Positions 15,101-25,209 of a stretch of 64,000 bases of DNA are shown one piece after another. Below the pieces are notes generated by a model. The model was not told the DNA's origin and did no database searches. It saw nothing but the letters and a program-made list of their open reading frames with translations. The position numbers and the translations under genes were made by a program. The stretch comes from Ornithodoros turicata. Its lineage: Eukaryota > Arthropoda > Arachnida > Ixodida > Argasidae. Each line of letters starts with the position of its first letter. Within the stretch, counting starts at the first letter, position 1. The stretch is from positions 14,550,702-14,614,701 of the forward strand of contig NC_088206.1 of the NCBI RefSeq assembly GCF_037126465.1. The letters are read 5' to 3'.

Positions 15101-18100
15101 CTTTCTTGTAAAACTAGACGAAGTTCTCGGTGGTTTAATTCTCTCCCAATACAACATTATAATAATGGGTGACATTAACATCAACATGCTTCAACATAGT
15201 CAGTCCAGTGAGTATACTTGCATACTTTGCTTGCGAATGGTATGGATCAGTGGATCCGAGAGCCCACTCGTACTCCGGCTGACTGCGCCTTAATAGATCA
15301 CGTCATATCGAATTTGAACGCCACTGTTTTCAAAGCTGGGGTGGTACCGTGCGATATGACTGATCATGATGTCATCTTTGCTGTTGGATTGTTATCGTCT
15401 CATGTTATCACAGAACAAAGTGACTCCTTCTCAAATCAGCGACTTTGATGTGGCAAGAACACACCTGGGTGCTGTGGGTTGGTCTTTTGTAAACACTGAC
15501 ATTTCCGCTGCTGCTAAGTTTAGTAAATTCCACAAAGTGCTCCTCGAATGTGTTGACGCATCATCTAGAACCATTCTGCGATCTCGGAGACAGATAAGAC
15601 GTAAGCCATGGGTTACGGCTGCCTTGTTGCGATCTATAAACCATCGTGCTGCTATGTATCAAAAGGTGCGCAATAATCCTGATAATTTGAGAATAAAAGA
15701 ACGGTACATAAGATATCGGAATCTGACGACGAAATTACTACGCGTGTCAGAGAAATTATTTTCAACAAAAATTCTCTGCCGCTTTTGGAAATCCACGACA
15801 ATCGTGGAATCTTATCAATAGTGCATTGGGGAAGGTGAAGCCAACTTCTGCTGTCTTAAACATAATGGATGATACCGGAACCCAAACTAGTAATCAGAAA
15901 GCTATATGTAATATATTGAACAAACATTTCTTAAGTGTTGTTTCACCGGTAGTTGCTGGCGATAATGAAAGGCAAGACAATATTTTGGCATCCCACAATG
16001 AATACACGTGTTTCTTTTCACCTTCTTGTCCCGGCGAAGTAGAATCAATCATTCAGAGACTGAAACAAACCGCAGCTGTGGGGTACGATAAGATATCGGT
16101 TTCTTTTCTCAAGAACACAGTATGCTTGATATCTGTACCCTTGTCATGTACTTTTAATGAGCTGATAAGCGAAGGATGTTTTCCTGATGAATTAAAAATT
16201 GCCAAGGTCTGCCCTATTTTTAAGAAAGGTAGTAGAGTACAACCGGAGAATTACAGGCCAATATCTATCTTGCCCACACTCGCTAAAATATTTGAACGTC
16301 TACTGCTTACCAGACTTGAGGACTTTTTTCAGAAACACAATTTATTATCAGACTTTCAGTTTGGATTCCGTAGAAATAAATCAACGGAATTGGCTGCCCT
16401 CTCCATTAGTGAACTGATTAAACGTAATATAGAATCAAAATTAATAACCATGGGTGTTTTTGTGGATCTTAAAAAAGCGTTCGGCACTATATAGATCATT
16501 CTCTATTGTGAATAAAGTTGAAACGCTATGGAGTCCATGGCGTCGCTCACAGTTTAATACGTAATTACCTCCGGAATCGAAGACAATTTGTACAACTCAG
16601 GGAAACGTCTTCATTTCTTGGGTCCAATTCTACTGGTTTTCCAGAAGGATCCATTTTGGGACCATTTTTATTTCTTGTTTACATAAACGACTTGGCTTCA
16701 TACCCTAACTCTCAAACAATCTTATATGCAGATGACACATCAATCTTTGTTGAGAGTCATGACGTTGTGGACTTGTATGCAAAAGCTAATAGCATTCTTT
16801 TAAGGTTAAACACCTGGTTAACTCACAATCAACTCGTAGTCAGTCCAGCCAAATCATCCTATGTCTTATTTAAGCCACCACAAGTGCACATTCGACCACA
16901 CGGCATATCTCTGGCCCTAGCTGCACATATCATTGAGAGACGTTCGTCAGTTAAACTGTTAGGCTTAGTGTTTGATGAGCATCTCTCATGGCATGAACAC
17001 ATTTCGCACATCTGTCAAAAAATATATTCAGGTATATATGCTATTGTCAAACTTCGATATCTCTTTCCCTTATCAGTTTTCAGAACAGTATACATGTCAC
17101 ATATTCAAAGTTATATATCTTATGGCATTGAATGTTATGCATTGACATACCGGTCCATGACACATCCAGTGCGCATTGCCCAGAATAAGGCGCTTTGTGC
17201 CATGTTATCGCTATCGCCTCAAGAAAGTGTCTCTTTTGTATAGCGTCTTTTCAATGTACTGTTGGTTCAGGTTTTGCTTATGCGTAGATTGTGTGTAATT
17301 GTTTTCAAACTGCGGCACAGTCTAATTTCCATACCGTTTGTAAGTTTACAGGCCAAGACCTGCGTAATCCCATTAAGGAATCAGGGATCATTTGTCTTGA
17401 CTTTGCCTAGTATTCGAACCAGCTATGGCTACTTTTCGTTCCAGTATTTCGCGGCCAAAGTTTGGAACTCGCTTCCACCTTATATTCGTACTTGTAATTC
17501 GTTAGTGGTTCTCAGGAACATGATTCACGATTATTTCATGGGTGAAAGCACTGTGTAATTGTTGTTGGTGCTTTACATATCAGGTGTTGACTCTTCATGA
17601 TGTTGATATTGGTGTTTTCTTCTTTGATCGAAAGGTCCCGGTGCTGTATGAGTTGTTTGTAATACTAATTATTTTTTTATTTTGTGTTTCCTGGCGATCA
17701 CTGTCGTGTGTCAGCTTGAGTTGTATGCATACAATACTGGATCAATTCCACGCCTATGGCGTTTGATCCTTCTAATTCGTGCCATATAATGCATTCAATT
17801 TCTTTACCCCATTTTGTATGGCATTACCTCTGTACAAGCTGTAAAATAAAACATTTGAACTGAACCAAACTTTTTACTTACTCACTCTTTGCATTCCGTT
17901 CCTTCTACATAGCACTCCCGAAGCATTTTGCATGATGCCTGACGCAAACGGGCATTTAACAAAATGCCTGGCTTTTTGGGGGGCATTTTGCTAAACGACT
18001 GACCGAAACCGGCATTTCATGAAATGCCTGGAATCGTTTAGTCATGTAATGAAATGCCCGGTTTTACGTTCTGCCTGTAACGTATATATGCTAAATTTTT

Positions 18101-18563
18101 CGCTGCATCCAAATTCGAGTGTTTGCTTTTTTTTATTACATCCGATCCCTTATTTATTGACTTACCAATGTCATCCAGAAAACGCGTTCCAGAAAACTGA
18201 AAACTTCACGGAAAGAATCCCAACACCCTCCGAAGTCTTTTTCTAAAATGGGACCCCCCCGCCCCTCCTTCCAGCTGTCCTCTCTCCATCTGACCACATC
18301 TGTACGCCGCTCACATGCACAGTTGCTTCCCGGCGCTAATACGGAATAAAAATTAAAAAAAAAATCACATGCCTCTCAGCCACTTGAGAGATCACGCTAT
18401 AGCCTGCTCAAAGTTAGTGAAATAAAAACGAGGAGGAACGGATAGATAACGAAGAAAGCGTACGTACCTTGTTTACCCCTTGATAAACAGCCCCAGTTGC
18501 ACCCTTTCCAAGGACGCATGTTGTACTCCAAACGTAGTTAGCTGAACCCCTCAGGTACGACAT
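200..18563 (-). CDS. TBK1: TBK1/IKK-epsilon-type serine/threonine kinase, 3' end beyond window
   Basis: Non-canonical IKK kinase that phosphorylates IRF/STING-type adaptors and autophagy receptors in the cytosol. Thirteen phase-consistent exons, 5' to 3': 18468-18563, 11513-11653, 10181-10310, 9297-9387, 8660-8750, 7614-7771, 6569-6679, 6311-6490, 5059-5418, 2209-2310, 1926-2034, 348-472, 200-276 (about 590 residues; human has 729). The start [12 protein letters not shown] is followed by a glycine loop GKGATGAV. Other landmarks are catalytic Lys about 41 (VAVKTFN), HRDLKPGN with Asp about 138, DFG at about 160, and activation loop SLYGTEEYL with the Ser172 equivalent at about 175. The ubiquitin-like domain lies in exons 8-9 and the coiled coil in exons 10-13. 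Exon 11's donor (GTAACT) is weak and that exon is the least certain. The kinase and ubiquitin-like parts align closely with vertebrate TBK1. The last roughly 140 residues should lie left of position 1. Confidence 0.93.
1085..1431. mobile_element. Non-autonomous hAT element (CGGBP1-like family), TBK1 intron
   Basis: 347-bp element. The inverted ends are TAGGGCCTGACTTTTTCGGG on the left and its near-exact complement on the right. It is flanked by a perfect 8-bp target duplication TGCATAAC (1077-1084 and 1432-1439). The interior has repeated TTCGGGT/GGGTTAAACC blocks shared with the other family members here. An 8-bp duplication with a TAG-type terminus is the hAT signature. No coding capacity. 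Confidence 0.9.
2462..2892. mobile_element. hAT-type MITE with TAGGGTTGCCACC ends, TBK1 intron
   Basis: 431-bp element with ends TAGGGTTGCCACC / GGTGGCAACCCTA and a perfect 8-bp target duplication CTCACACG (2454-2461, 2893-2900). The interior has CCGGT-rich repeats on the left and a pyrimidine-rich right half with a short (TTA)n run. The small ORFs inside it look like accidents of composition. It differs in sequence from the TTCGGGTT family but belongs to the same superfamily by target-site length. Confidence 0.88.
3645..3758. repeat. Long hairpin (inverted repeat) in TBK1 intron
   Basis: Two arms of about 42 bp (3645-3686 and 3716-3758) are reverse complements with few mismatches, separated by about 29 bp. 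The arm contains GGGACAGAAAGGAAACAAAG. There is no obvious target duplication or coding capacity. It resembles other hairpins in this window in architecture rather than in full sequence. Confidence 0.75.
3983..4527. mobile_element. Degenerate Tc1/mariner-type MITE, relative of the 38.5-kb copy
   Basis: The ends match the termini of the cleaner element at 38469-39049: ACAGAAAAAC near the left end and GTTTTTCTGCACATGCCCTG|TA at the right end. The middle shares a block with that element (GTGCAGGTGCTGCTAAGGG, then GGGACTTGATTTCGAT and ACACAACTCTCCT). The left terminus is decayed, so its exact start is uncertain. Small ORFs inside are not credible genes. Confidence 0.6.
5470..6298. repeat. Foldback element spanning TBK1 intron 8, with a nested insertion
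   Basis: The right arm (about 6090-6298, ending in TTTAGTGCCCC) is mirrored by sequence near 6035-6075 and again at about 5475-5560 (GAGAGATGCTGTTACCTTGAC). This gives a fold-back structure whose left half is interrupted by other repeat DNA, including the hairpin at 5668-5793. Related copies lie at about 29985-30347 and about 53790-54010. All share a central GGTCTCCT / AGGAGACCAAT motif. The left part overlaps neither exon 8 (6311-6490) nor exon 9 (5059-5418). Confidence 0.5.
5668..5793. repeat. Near-perfect hairpin with about 60-bp arms
   Basis: Arms 5668-5727 and 5732-5793 are reverse complements over almost their full length, with a loop of only a few bases. The arm contains CACGAAAGGACAGACACAAC. 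A transcript across it would form a very stable stem. It appears to be inserted within the older foldback element around it. No protein is encoded. Confidence 0.8.
9592..9929. mobile_element. Degenerate hAT element (TTCGGGTT family), TBK1 intron
   Basis: Ends TAGAGCCTCAAGTTTTAGGG and AAAACTTTAGGCTA, with internal AACCCG and CCCGAATTT-like blocks, match the family consensus. The flanking 8 bp do not match each other (TGAATAAA versus AGCAGTGT), so this copy is old or one end is mis-set. Confidence 0.65.
10401..11315. mobile_element. 915-bp hAT element (TTCGGGTT family), TBK1 intron
   Basis: Ends TAGGGAGTGACTTTTTCGGG and CCCAAAAAGTCACTCCCTA, with a perfect 8-bp target duplication CACATAGG (10393-10400, 11316-11323). 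It carries a 26-base guanine run near the left end. It is longer than its relatives, yet no transposase frame survives. The proline- or glycine-rich ORFs inside are products of the homopolymer run. Confidence 0.9.
14332..14628 (+). pseudogene. LINE ORF1 C-terminal remnant
   Basis: The frame ends with a segment of the type [18 protein letters not shown] ... [11 protein letters not shown], the usual C-terminal signature of ORF1 proteins in CR1/Jockey-like LINEs (IxxNEHLT..N..L...A, WxxNGKI). The first half of the frame has no similarity I recognise, so the true remnant probably starts near 14390. It stops just upstream of the endonuclease frame, in the order expected of a two-ORF LINE. Confidence 0.65.
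14703..17558 (+). pseudogene. LINE endonuclease-reverse transcriptase, frameshifted
   Basis: Pieces of one ORF2 lie in order but in different frames. APE endonuclease is at 14703-15293 ([31 protein letters not shown]) and continues at about 15218-15448 after a frameshift. A linker lies at 15366-15821. RT fingers/palm is at 15826-16494 ([30 protein letters not shown]). The palm continues at 16518-17243 ([21 protein letters not shown]). The C-terminus is at 17262-17558 ([10 protein letters not shown]). The motif-A aspartate is gone (KKAFGTI where LKKAFDT is usual). Several frameshifts and stops separate the pieces, so it is inactive. Confidence 0.88.
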
Positions 18564-19703
18564 GATATTTCTTGTGAAGCAGCAGCACTAGGAGAAGCAC
18601 GACATTAGCACCACTGTCACATCATATACGCTCGGCACGTAACCGAGTGACCGAGCCAAGCCAAGCGCTCTGCGCATATCTCCTCTCCCGGTTACTTCAC
18701 TCAGAAATCCCCATTGGCTACAGCGGCACCCTCCCTCTTCGCTCTCTCTGCCTCCTCTCATGCGCAGAGACTCACTTGCACAGCGTATTGCTCGCCAAAA
18801 TGCAACACGCGCAAAACACGCACAAAACTTCCTTGTTGATGGGAGATGGTGGGAGAGGACACTGATCTCTAGGAGAGGAATTCATAAAACCGAAACTATG
18901 TGCACTAGATATAATAAATAAATGTTGATATGCAGGCACACACTACTTGTCACCTCACCGAACATGCATCTTGATCTCTGATAAAGAAATTCTGATATTA
19001 CTGTAAGGACATCGGTGCAATCCTATATTTATCGACGACGCAAGAAATGGGCTACTGGTGATGTCTACGTGATAATCTGTCATCGCAATTTGTACCTTGC
19101 CGGTAACTTCGCCTCACCAGCCTCACGGGATCACATGCACCGAGCCCACAAACTTGTCGTGCCTTGGCAAAGTACATATACATATGCTATGCACTGGGGA
19201 GCAATACATGTAATATGTGTAGCATGAGAAGTACCTGATTGTCAACAGGCGCAACATGTACAGTCTTTGACAGTTCCCACGACACCACAACGGGAAGGAA
19301 GGTTATGGTTCAAAGCCAAAACAGATCGAACTATACACGATATTATTTTGGGAACACACACACAAATCACACTTCATGTATGATTATTCACACAGTGCCG
19401 TGCGGCGACAATAAAAAACGAAAAACAAGAAGTTTTTGTCACGTGGTTTTATGACACAGTGTGTCCAGACTACATGATGAGAAGTTTGAATGGTTTGAAC
19501 ATGAACATCAGTTTCTCTCTTTGTACATGATGAAGATGAGACTTGCGTGCTTTGTTTATTTCTTTCCAACTCCGCGACCTGAAACGAAAAGTTTCAACAG
19601 ACAAAAGCCACCACGCTTGTGTGTGCACGGGATGCAGGTTTCGAGGGGAAGGGGTCGAAGTCTAGAGGGGTAGCCGCCCTAGGGGGCATAGAAATCATAA
19701 GAT

Positions 19704-19706
19704 GCT

Positions 19707-19737
<31 letters not shown>

Positions 19738-19738
19738 C
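19704..19738. repeat. Poly-G run of about 33 bases
   Basis: Nearly pure guanine homopolymer. Such runs are G-quadruplex-prone and assembly-sensitive, so the exact length is unreliable. It is responsible for the glycine- and proline-rich frames on the two strands here. Confidence 0.9.
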
Positions 19739-19754
19739 GGACGTCAGGATTGGC

Positions 19755-19841
19755 TGAAAAAATGGAACCCGAGAAAGGGACAGAGGAGGGACGACACGAC
19801 ACGTTCTCCCTCTCTGTCCCTTTCTCGGGTTCCATTTTTTC
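19755..19841. repeat. Hairpin with about 33-bp arms
   Basis: Left arm 19755-19786 and right arm 19808-19841 are near-perfect reverse complements. The arm contains CCGAGAAAGGGACAGAGG, and the loop is about 20 bp. It shares the AGGGACAGA-like core with the hairpins at 3.6 and 5.7 kb but not their flanks. Confidence 0.8.
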
Positions 19842-20340
19842 ACGATGTACCAGCTGGCCTGCACCCTTGCCCTTTTATATATAGATATAAGTTCTAGATA
19901 AGTATATAGTAGTAGATGTAAGAAGATATAAGTTATATATATATAGGATTTGCGCAGGAATCCCATCCGGGAGGGGGGGGGGGCAGTTACTCCCGTATCC
20001 GGCCTTTTTGTGAATGTTTTTTTTTTCTTCCTTCTTTTTTGGTGGAGGGAGTGGAAGAAATCTCTGGGCAGGTGGCAGGGGTCTCAGAGGACTATTACTT
20101 TTTGCCATTCCCTTCTTTCAATCAGCATTTTTCTGTGAAACTTTTGCAGAGCACAACATTCATGCAACACAACAAAGAAAGCAGTCATATGTGCGCTATA
20201 AAGGCACGACAAGTGGCTATAGCACATATGTAAATTATACAGCAAAGTTATTTTGCTGTATAATTGTGCAGACGGAATTTGGCCTCAGGACAGCTCTGCT
20301 CTAGAAGTACGACAGATGACGTGCCCTTGGAAGTCGCTGG

Positions 20341-20440
20341 GGAGGTGTGTCAGCTTAGCTCAATTCGTACAGCCCCGAACCGGTAATCCAGAAGATATGG
20401 GTTCGAGTCCTACACAGCCTGCTAACCTTTTCAGTGACTT
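20341..20440 (+). repeat. tRNA-derived SINE
   Basis: A tRNA-like head with A-box-like TTAGCTCAATTCGTACAG (about 20354-20371) and a near-consensus B box GGGTTCGAGTCC (about 20399-20410). The arms do not fold into a proper tRNA, and it continues into non-tRNA sequence. A SINE is therefore a better reading than a functional tRNA gene. The 3' boundary is approximate. Confidence 0.6.
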
Positions 20441-20993
20441 CCATGTTTCATCGTTGCTTTTAAAATGTCACAGCGTGCATGTCAAAATGAGACGCGATGC
20501 AGGCGCACTTACGGAACTTTTATGCATACACACTCCAAGAAAAATTTATTATTGGTGTCAGATGAGTGGAATAAATAATGTGCCTTGCAATCTTTTAACT
20601 GGAGTTGATGTAGATGTTGCCCTTTGTAGATGTTGCTAAAGAGATTGCACGAAGTGCTTGCAAAATGAGAGCTGGACATGAAGCTCACACACGTGGAAAC
20701 GATTTTATTGCCCATTTCATCTACAAAGCAACATAAATCATAGTATTAATCAAAACATTCTTCAATAAAGCATATTTTTGCAAATATATTAGGCCTTTTC
20801 TATATTCATATGTCATATAGATGTGCGATCTGTAGACAAAAAAATGTAACACTGTAGACAAAACTCTGAGGTAAGATGCAAATGGAAGGGAAAGTGTATT
20901 AATCCCCAACAAAAAAATCACAATTTTTTTCGTTTATTTTCACGCTTTATCTGTGTGTATACAACACAGATTTGGTTTGAACTGTGCAACCGC

Positions 20994-23900
20994 TTAGTGT
21001 CTCCTTGCTTCTCCTACAATGCGCAGGATATGGAGGAACAGGTTGATGATGTCCATGTACAGCTCAATGGTGGCCATGATGTACTCCTCGGGTGACACAC
21101 GGTGCATGATCATGTGTGTGTCGAAGATGATGAAGAACGAGAAGAGTGCTGCACCGCCCATGGACAGCACGAGTTCCAAATGTGTGCTCGGGATGAACAT
21201 GCGAAGGAATCCACCAAGCACCAGCACCCAGAGGAAGGCAAACAGGCTGTGGATATGGAAAAAAAAGGGGGTTCTAAAATTGGTCAAGAGTCTTCAGACA
21301 CATAACAGTGAGAAAGGTGTACCTGTCAACAATTGTCAGTTTCTTTTCCAATGAAAAATAAATAAATAAATAAAATGTCCCTTCCTGTACTTCCCCAAAT
21401 TATGAGGCTTTGCACGTAAGCATGTCATGTACGGTGGAGGACAAAAGTCGGTGGAATTTGGCATCAATTGAAGTTCCCGCATTACTTTCGTCCCATTAAA
21501 AAGTTTCATCATTAAAAGGGTGCGACATTTTGACAACTGTGGTTCATTGTGTCATGCTCACACTTTTAATGCGCGCGAGAGTGTTTTTAAAACATCTAAC
21601 TAGTACTTCAGCAAATAATTAGGTAATTATTTGCGTACGTGTCGCGGTCGGCAGGTTACAAGCTCCTGAGCACACAACAGTGTGACAACTGGAGGAGTGA
21701 GAACTATGGCCGTTCCCATTGGTTCTCGTAAGCAAGCAACACGTCCCGCATTGCCTCACCGACGGAGACACCAACCCCTTTTACATTTATGCCCGGCGCT
21801 TTAGCAGGACCACTCCCCTGAACAGGAGCATGTGCCCGCTTTCATCCGTCGGCAGGGTGCCACTGAAGGAGAAAGTTACTGGAGGTGGGTGTGGATAAAA
21901 TTAACATTATCTGCATCTAAGGTCTGTGACCACATCCACAACCGCTCTGGTTGAAATAGGTGTATCCACAGATATTGAGTAGATCCGCACATCCGCGATT
22001 TTTGCATTTGCAAAAATCTCCACGACGAAAATGTCATGTCACAAACGTTTTTGCTTTTCAGCATATAAACTTTACTTTTTACTTTAGACTTTAAACTTTA
22101 CTTTACTTTACTTTTTCAGCATATAGGTAACCTGAAGAAGTGCAGTCTCGTGCACGAAAGTCTTGTTTACCATGTGTAAATAAATAAGTTGTTCCTACCG
22201 TTTAATATCACTCATATAAACTTTGTCAGAAATGTTATGTCATCGGCAGTACTCCAACAGCTGAAGGCACAGCAATGCAAGCGATGGCACACACCGACAC
22301 TACTTTGAATTCACCGCATGCCCTCAATTATGGCTCCTTTTTGGGGGACGTCAGCGGAGACGCTAATGCTTATTCCGGGCAGAATGTGGGTATCCGCGGG
22401 CACCGCAGAGGAGCACTGTTTCATCCGCGTCTCACCTGTGCAGATTTTGAACCATTATTTTTCTGTCCACAAACGAGGACCCACGGATATTACTGCACCC
22501 GTGCAAAACCTCTAAGAATGACAGTGATCCTGTGTCACGGAAACTTTTGTCCAGCACTGCATGCATTGTTAATCCTGGGTGACCTTGACAACGCAAAAAC
22601 TGCCTTCACTGCCCAAGCCCTTCACTTCGTCCATGAGCACTTCGTCATTGTTGTTGTTTATTGCGTCCATCCAAATCATACATAGGGTTCTTTGTTTTCA
22701 GGTTTTATGATTTTTCAAATTCGGGAGGGAAAAATCGGGTGCTATTTACGCACGAGAATTCGGGGAGAAATCGGGCTCTATGATCTCTGTTCGATATGTC
22801 ACCGGGGAATTTTCGGGTGGAACGAAAGGCATATAAATCAAGCCACTGCTGTGACACTGGGACGAGAAACAAGAATTTTTACATTTCCGCTCGGAACTGG
22901 GGCAGGAACGGACAGCGGTATTCAAACACTTGCCCGAGCTGCACAAAAGCTCATCTTTGGCCCCTGCAGGAGGGGATCATAAACGGAGGACAAATAGGTT
23001 GTCACAAATATCTCTCTTTGCTTCAATTTTCCGACGGTTTACAGAGAACGACACGTTGAAGGACCGCGAGGATTTCGGGTAGATATCGGGTTTTACCCGA
23101 ATTCTTGAAAATAATTTGTTCGGGGGGAAACTATCGTGAAAAATCGGGTTTAACCCAAAAACGAAGAACCCTAATCCTACACAATTGACAAGGGGGGCGC
23201 AGTAGCAGAGCTATAGAAAGGGCTTCTCGAAGGGTGTCATAACGTAAAAATGAGAAGAAAGGACTGTAATGTGAAAATTTGAAAGTTCTTACCCTGCGCC
23301 CCACGTGGAGAAGTCACGCTTGCTCTGAAACGTGTAGACGGTGAGCCCCACGGTGACTCCAAGGGTGATGATAAAAGCCTGGAGCACTGCCAGCTGATCA
23401 TAGAATGTCACTAGAAAGAGGGGAAAAAATTCAAAACAGGAAAGCGTGAGTTACTTCAACAAGAAAGTGCGGCAATATAACGTAATACTGAGTCTCTGCC
23501 TTACCAACAACACCAACGGTGTACGCCTGTGCCAATGTCTGTAATAGATACAGAGAAATTTTAAACGAATATAACATGTATGTAAAGTTACCAACTATAA
23601 ACCAACTAACTGTAACCAACCAACCAACTATAACCAACTGTAAAGTAACTATACAAGGTACATCTAGAGAAAAGGGCCCACATTTTCTTTATAAATTCCT
23701 GTGAAAGGAAACAAAAAGTGTGTGATGGACGAGTATCATACATCATTGCCCAGCCCTATGGTTATCTGGGTTGAATAAGACAACACAGCCAGTGGTTGCA
23801 GCATCAGACATTGCATGCCTAATGCAAACATGTTAATGCTGTCAGCTGGATACACACACATTTGAATGAAGTCGATGATGTATTGAATACCGGTATGTGA

Positions 23901-25209
23901 ATATGAAGATGCGACTTTTAGTGACTTTCTACTGTAACATGCAAAGATCACAAGCCTTGTGCGGTGACAGGAAATAGACTCTCATGGTGTCTACAAAATT
24001 GTAGCCTTTGAATTCCTGACTTTTCCAGGTTTTTACTGACTATTTCGAGCGACTTCCCCGACGAAAACAAAAGGGAGCTTGGTGTCTGCTACTACGTTTC
24101 GATACAGATCACTGATTAAAATCAAACAAACAGAATATGAATATGTGTTCGTCCTTAACGTTTAAGAGAATAATTTTTTTCTCCTGCAGCAGGGAGATCT
24201 CGTACTGTGCGTGTAATATATGACCCTTGTCTTTTCTTTCTTTCCTTTTTTGTTAAAGGTTACTTAATAGTGAGGCTGCACTACTTTTCTGCCTCTGAAC
24301 TTGCATTACTGGCGAAGTGTTACTTGCTGCAACATTGCTGCGACAGGGTCGCTCAACGATCACGATTCGCTGCATATCATCATGGCACTTGCCCGCAATT
24401 TTCCCTGACTTCGGTTGCTTTTTAGCGACTTCCCTGACTTTTCCAGCTGCATAAACAATCCAGAACAATTTCCGGTTTTCCAGGTTGATGGGCTCTCATT
24501 TCAGGTGTGAGAGGTACATCTAACAGTGTTTACTGTCAGTTCACAACAGCTGTCGAGAAATGGCATTCTGAGCACAGCGGTTGGTTAAACGAACTCATGT
24601 GATGCTAATGATGGAGGTCATGCAACATGTTCTGCTGGTTTCGTGTAGAGTGGGAACTAAGTGAAATCCGTATAGCGTTAAAAACCGAGTCAACGACTTA
24701 TCTTAGAATTATACTTACAAATCCGCCGAGGAGAACGTAGTTGATTGGAGTTTGTCTTCTTTTTATCATCAGACCGATTAGGAGGATTATTGACGCGAGA
24801 AATGCTACGGTGACCATCCACGGGCTGCAAAAATGACATCACGGATCGACGAAAAATTAGAATGAAAATACGTGCAATACAACCGCACTTGTACAGCGTA
24901 CTCACTTCTCGTTGATATAAAACTTCACCACGGGCGTGAACATCGCAATTGATGCACAAACCGCTGTCACAAGAAGCTGGACGCTGAGTATGCCATAGAC
25001 CTTCCTAAGAAACCCTGCAATTACAAGGATCCATTACTTGTACCAGAAAAGCTGGGTGAGTATCCCGACGAAGAGGAAAGTTTGCAGATTATGTACTCAC
25101 CCAACCTCACGTAGACATGAGCCTTCGAAACGTTGTTATTGTAGCAAAAATCATCCATGATGGAACTTTTGTCTGACTGATCACCAACATTTATCAATAT
25201 GTCTTGCAT
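20994..25209 (-). CDS. TMBIM4: Lifeguard 4 / TMBIM4 (Bax-inhibitor-1 family)
   Basis: Seven-helix membrane protein of Golgi/ER that modulates calcium leak and restrains apoptosis. Six phase-consistent exons: 25101-25209, 24906-25014, 24719-24824, 23505-23538 (only 34 nt), 23293-23410, 20994-21246. They give 242 residues; human has 238. Landmarks are [17 protein letters not shown] (about 38-54), [14 protein letters not shown] (about 95-108), [18 protein letters not shown], and the C-terminal family signature [18 protein letters not shown] followed by [14 protein letters not shown]. The conserved C-terminal acidic/histidine calcium-sensing residues are present. The start is the only Met before the first conserved helix. 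Intron 5 carries a hAT element. The gene is head-to-head with BORCS6. Confidence 0.95.
22132..22159 (+). other. Hammerhead-like core motif without the full ribozyme
   Basis: CTGAAGA is followed by a 5-bp stem (GTGCA/TGCAC, six-base loop) and GAAA. This matches the CUGANGA-stem II-GAAA core of hammerhead ribozymes. I find no closing stem III and no UH cleavage site downstream, so it is at most a relic. The same block, slightly altered, forms both arms of the palindrome at 35935-36115. Confidence 0.35.
22683..23173. mobile_element. hAT element (TTCGGGTT family) in TMBIM4 intron 5
   Basis: 491 bp. Ends are TAGGGTTCTTTGTTTTCAGG and CCCAAAAACGAAGAACCCTA. The 8-bp target duplication has one mismatch (ATCATACA 22675-22682, ATCCTACA 23174-23181). 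The interior has AATTCGGGGAGAAATCGGG-like blocks shared with the family. Non-coding. Confidence 0.88.

Larger units (their letters stand above)
14280..17870 (+). mobile_element. 5'-truncated non-LTR retrotransposon (CR1/Jockey-like)
   Basis: Holds an ORF1 remnant followed by endonuclease and RT frames on the plus strand, antisense to TBK1. It ends in an AT-rich tail with AAATAAAACATTTGAACTGAA at about 17846-17866. There is no clear poly(A) tail or target duplication. The 5' boundary is approximate. The clade is only inferred from ORF1 type and RT motifs. Confidence 0.75.
13631..18089. mobile_element. Inverted-repeat element in TBK1 intron 1, split by a LINE
   Basis: GTATATGTTACAGGC at about 13632-13646 is mirrored by GCCTGTAACGTATATAT at about 18073-18089. 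Both ends are followed inward by several GGCATTT..AAATGCC palindromic units: 13655-13745 on the left, 17940-18060 on the right. The interior is mostly the LINE at 14.3-17.9 kb. I read this as an older terminal-inverted-repeat element into which the LINE inserted. Superfamily is not assigned, because no target duplication is clear. Nearby, two imperfect copies of a CACTAAACTAAC..GACATCATGAA block (about 13974 and 14083) form a short direct repeat. Confidence 0.45.
18564..20340. other. TBK1 upstream and intergenic stretch, no gene recognised
   Basis: Contains the presumed TBK1 promoter and 5' UTR region (above 18563), a (G)n run at about 19704-19738 and a hairpin at 19755-19841. Short ORFs here are compositionally odd and carry no recognisable domain. 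Confidence 0.6.

Noticed and set aside
20341..20420. Functional tRNA gene
   Set aside because: A and B boxes are present but the acceptor and anticodon arms do not pair properly and the unit runs into unrelated sequence; SINE is the better reading.
22132..22200. Complete hammerhead ribozyme
   Set aside because: Core and stem II match, but no stem III or UH cleavage site can be drawn in the flanking sequence.
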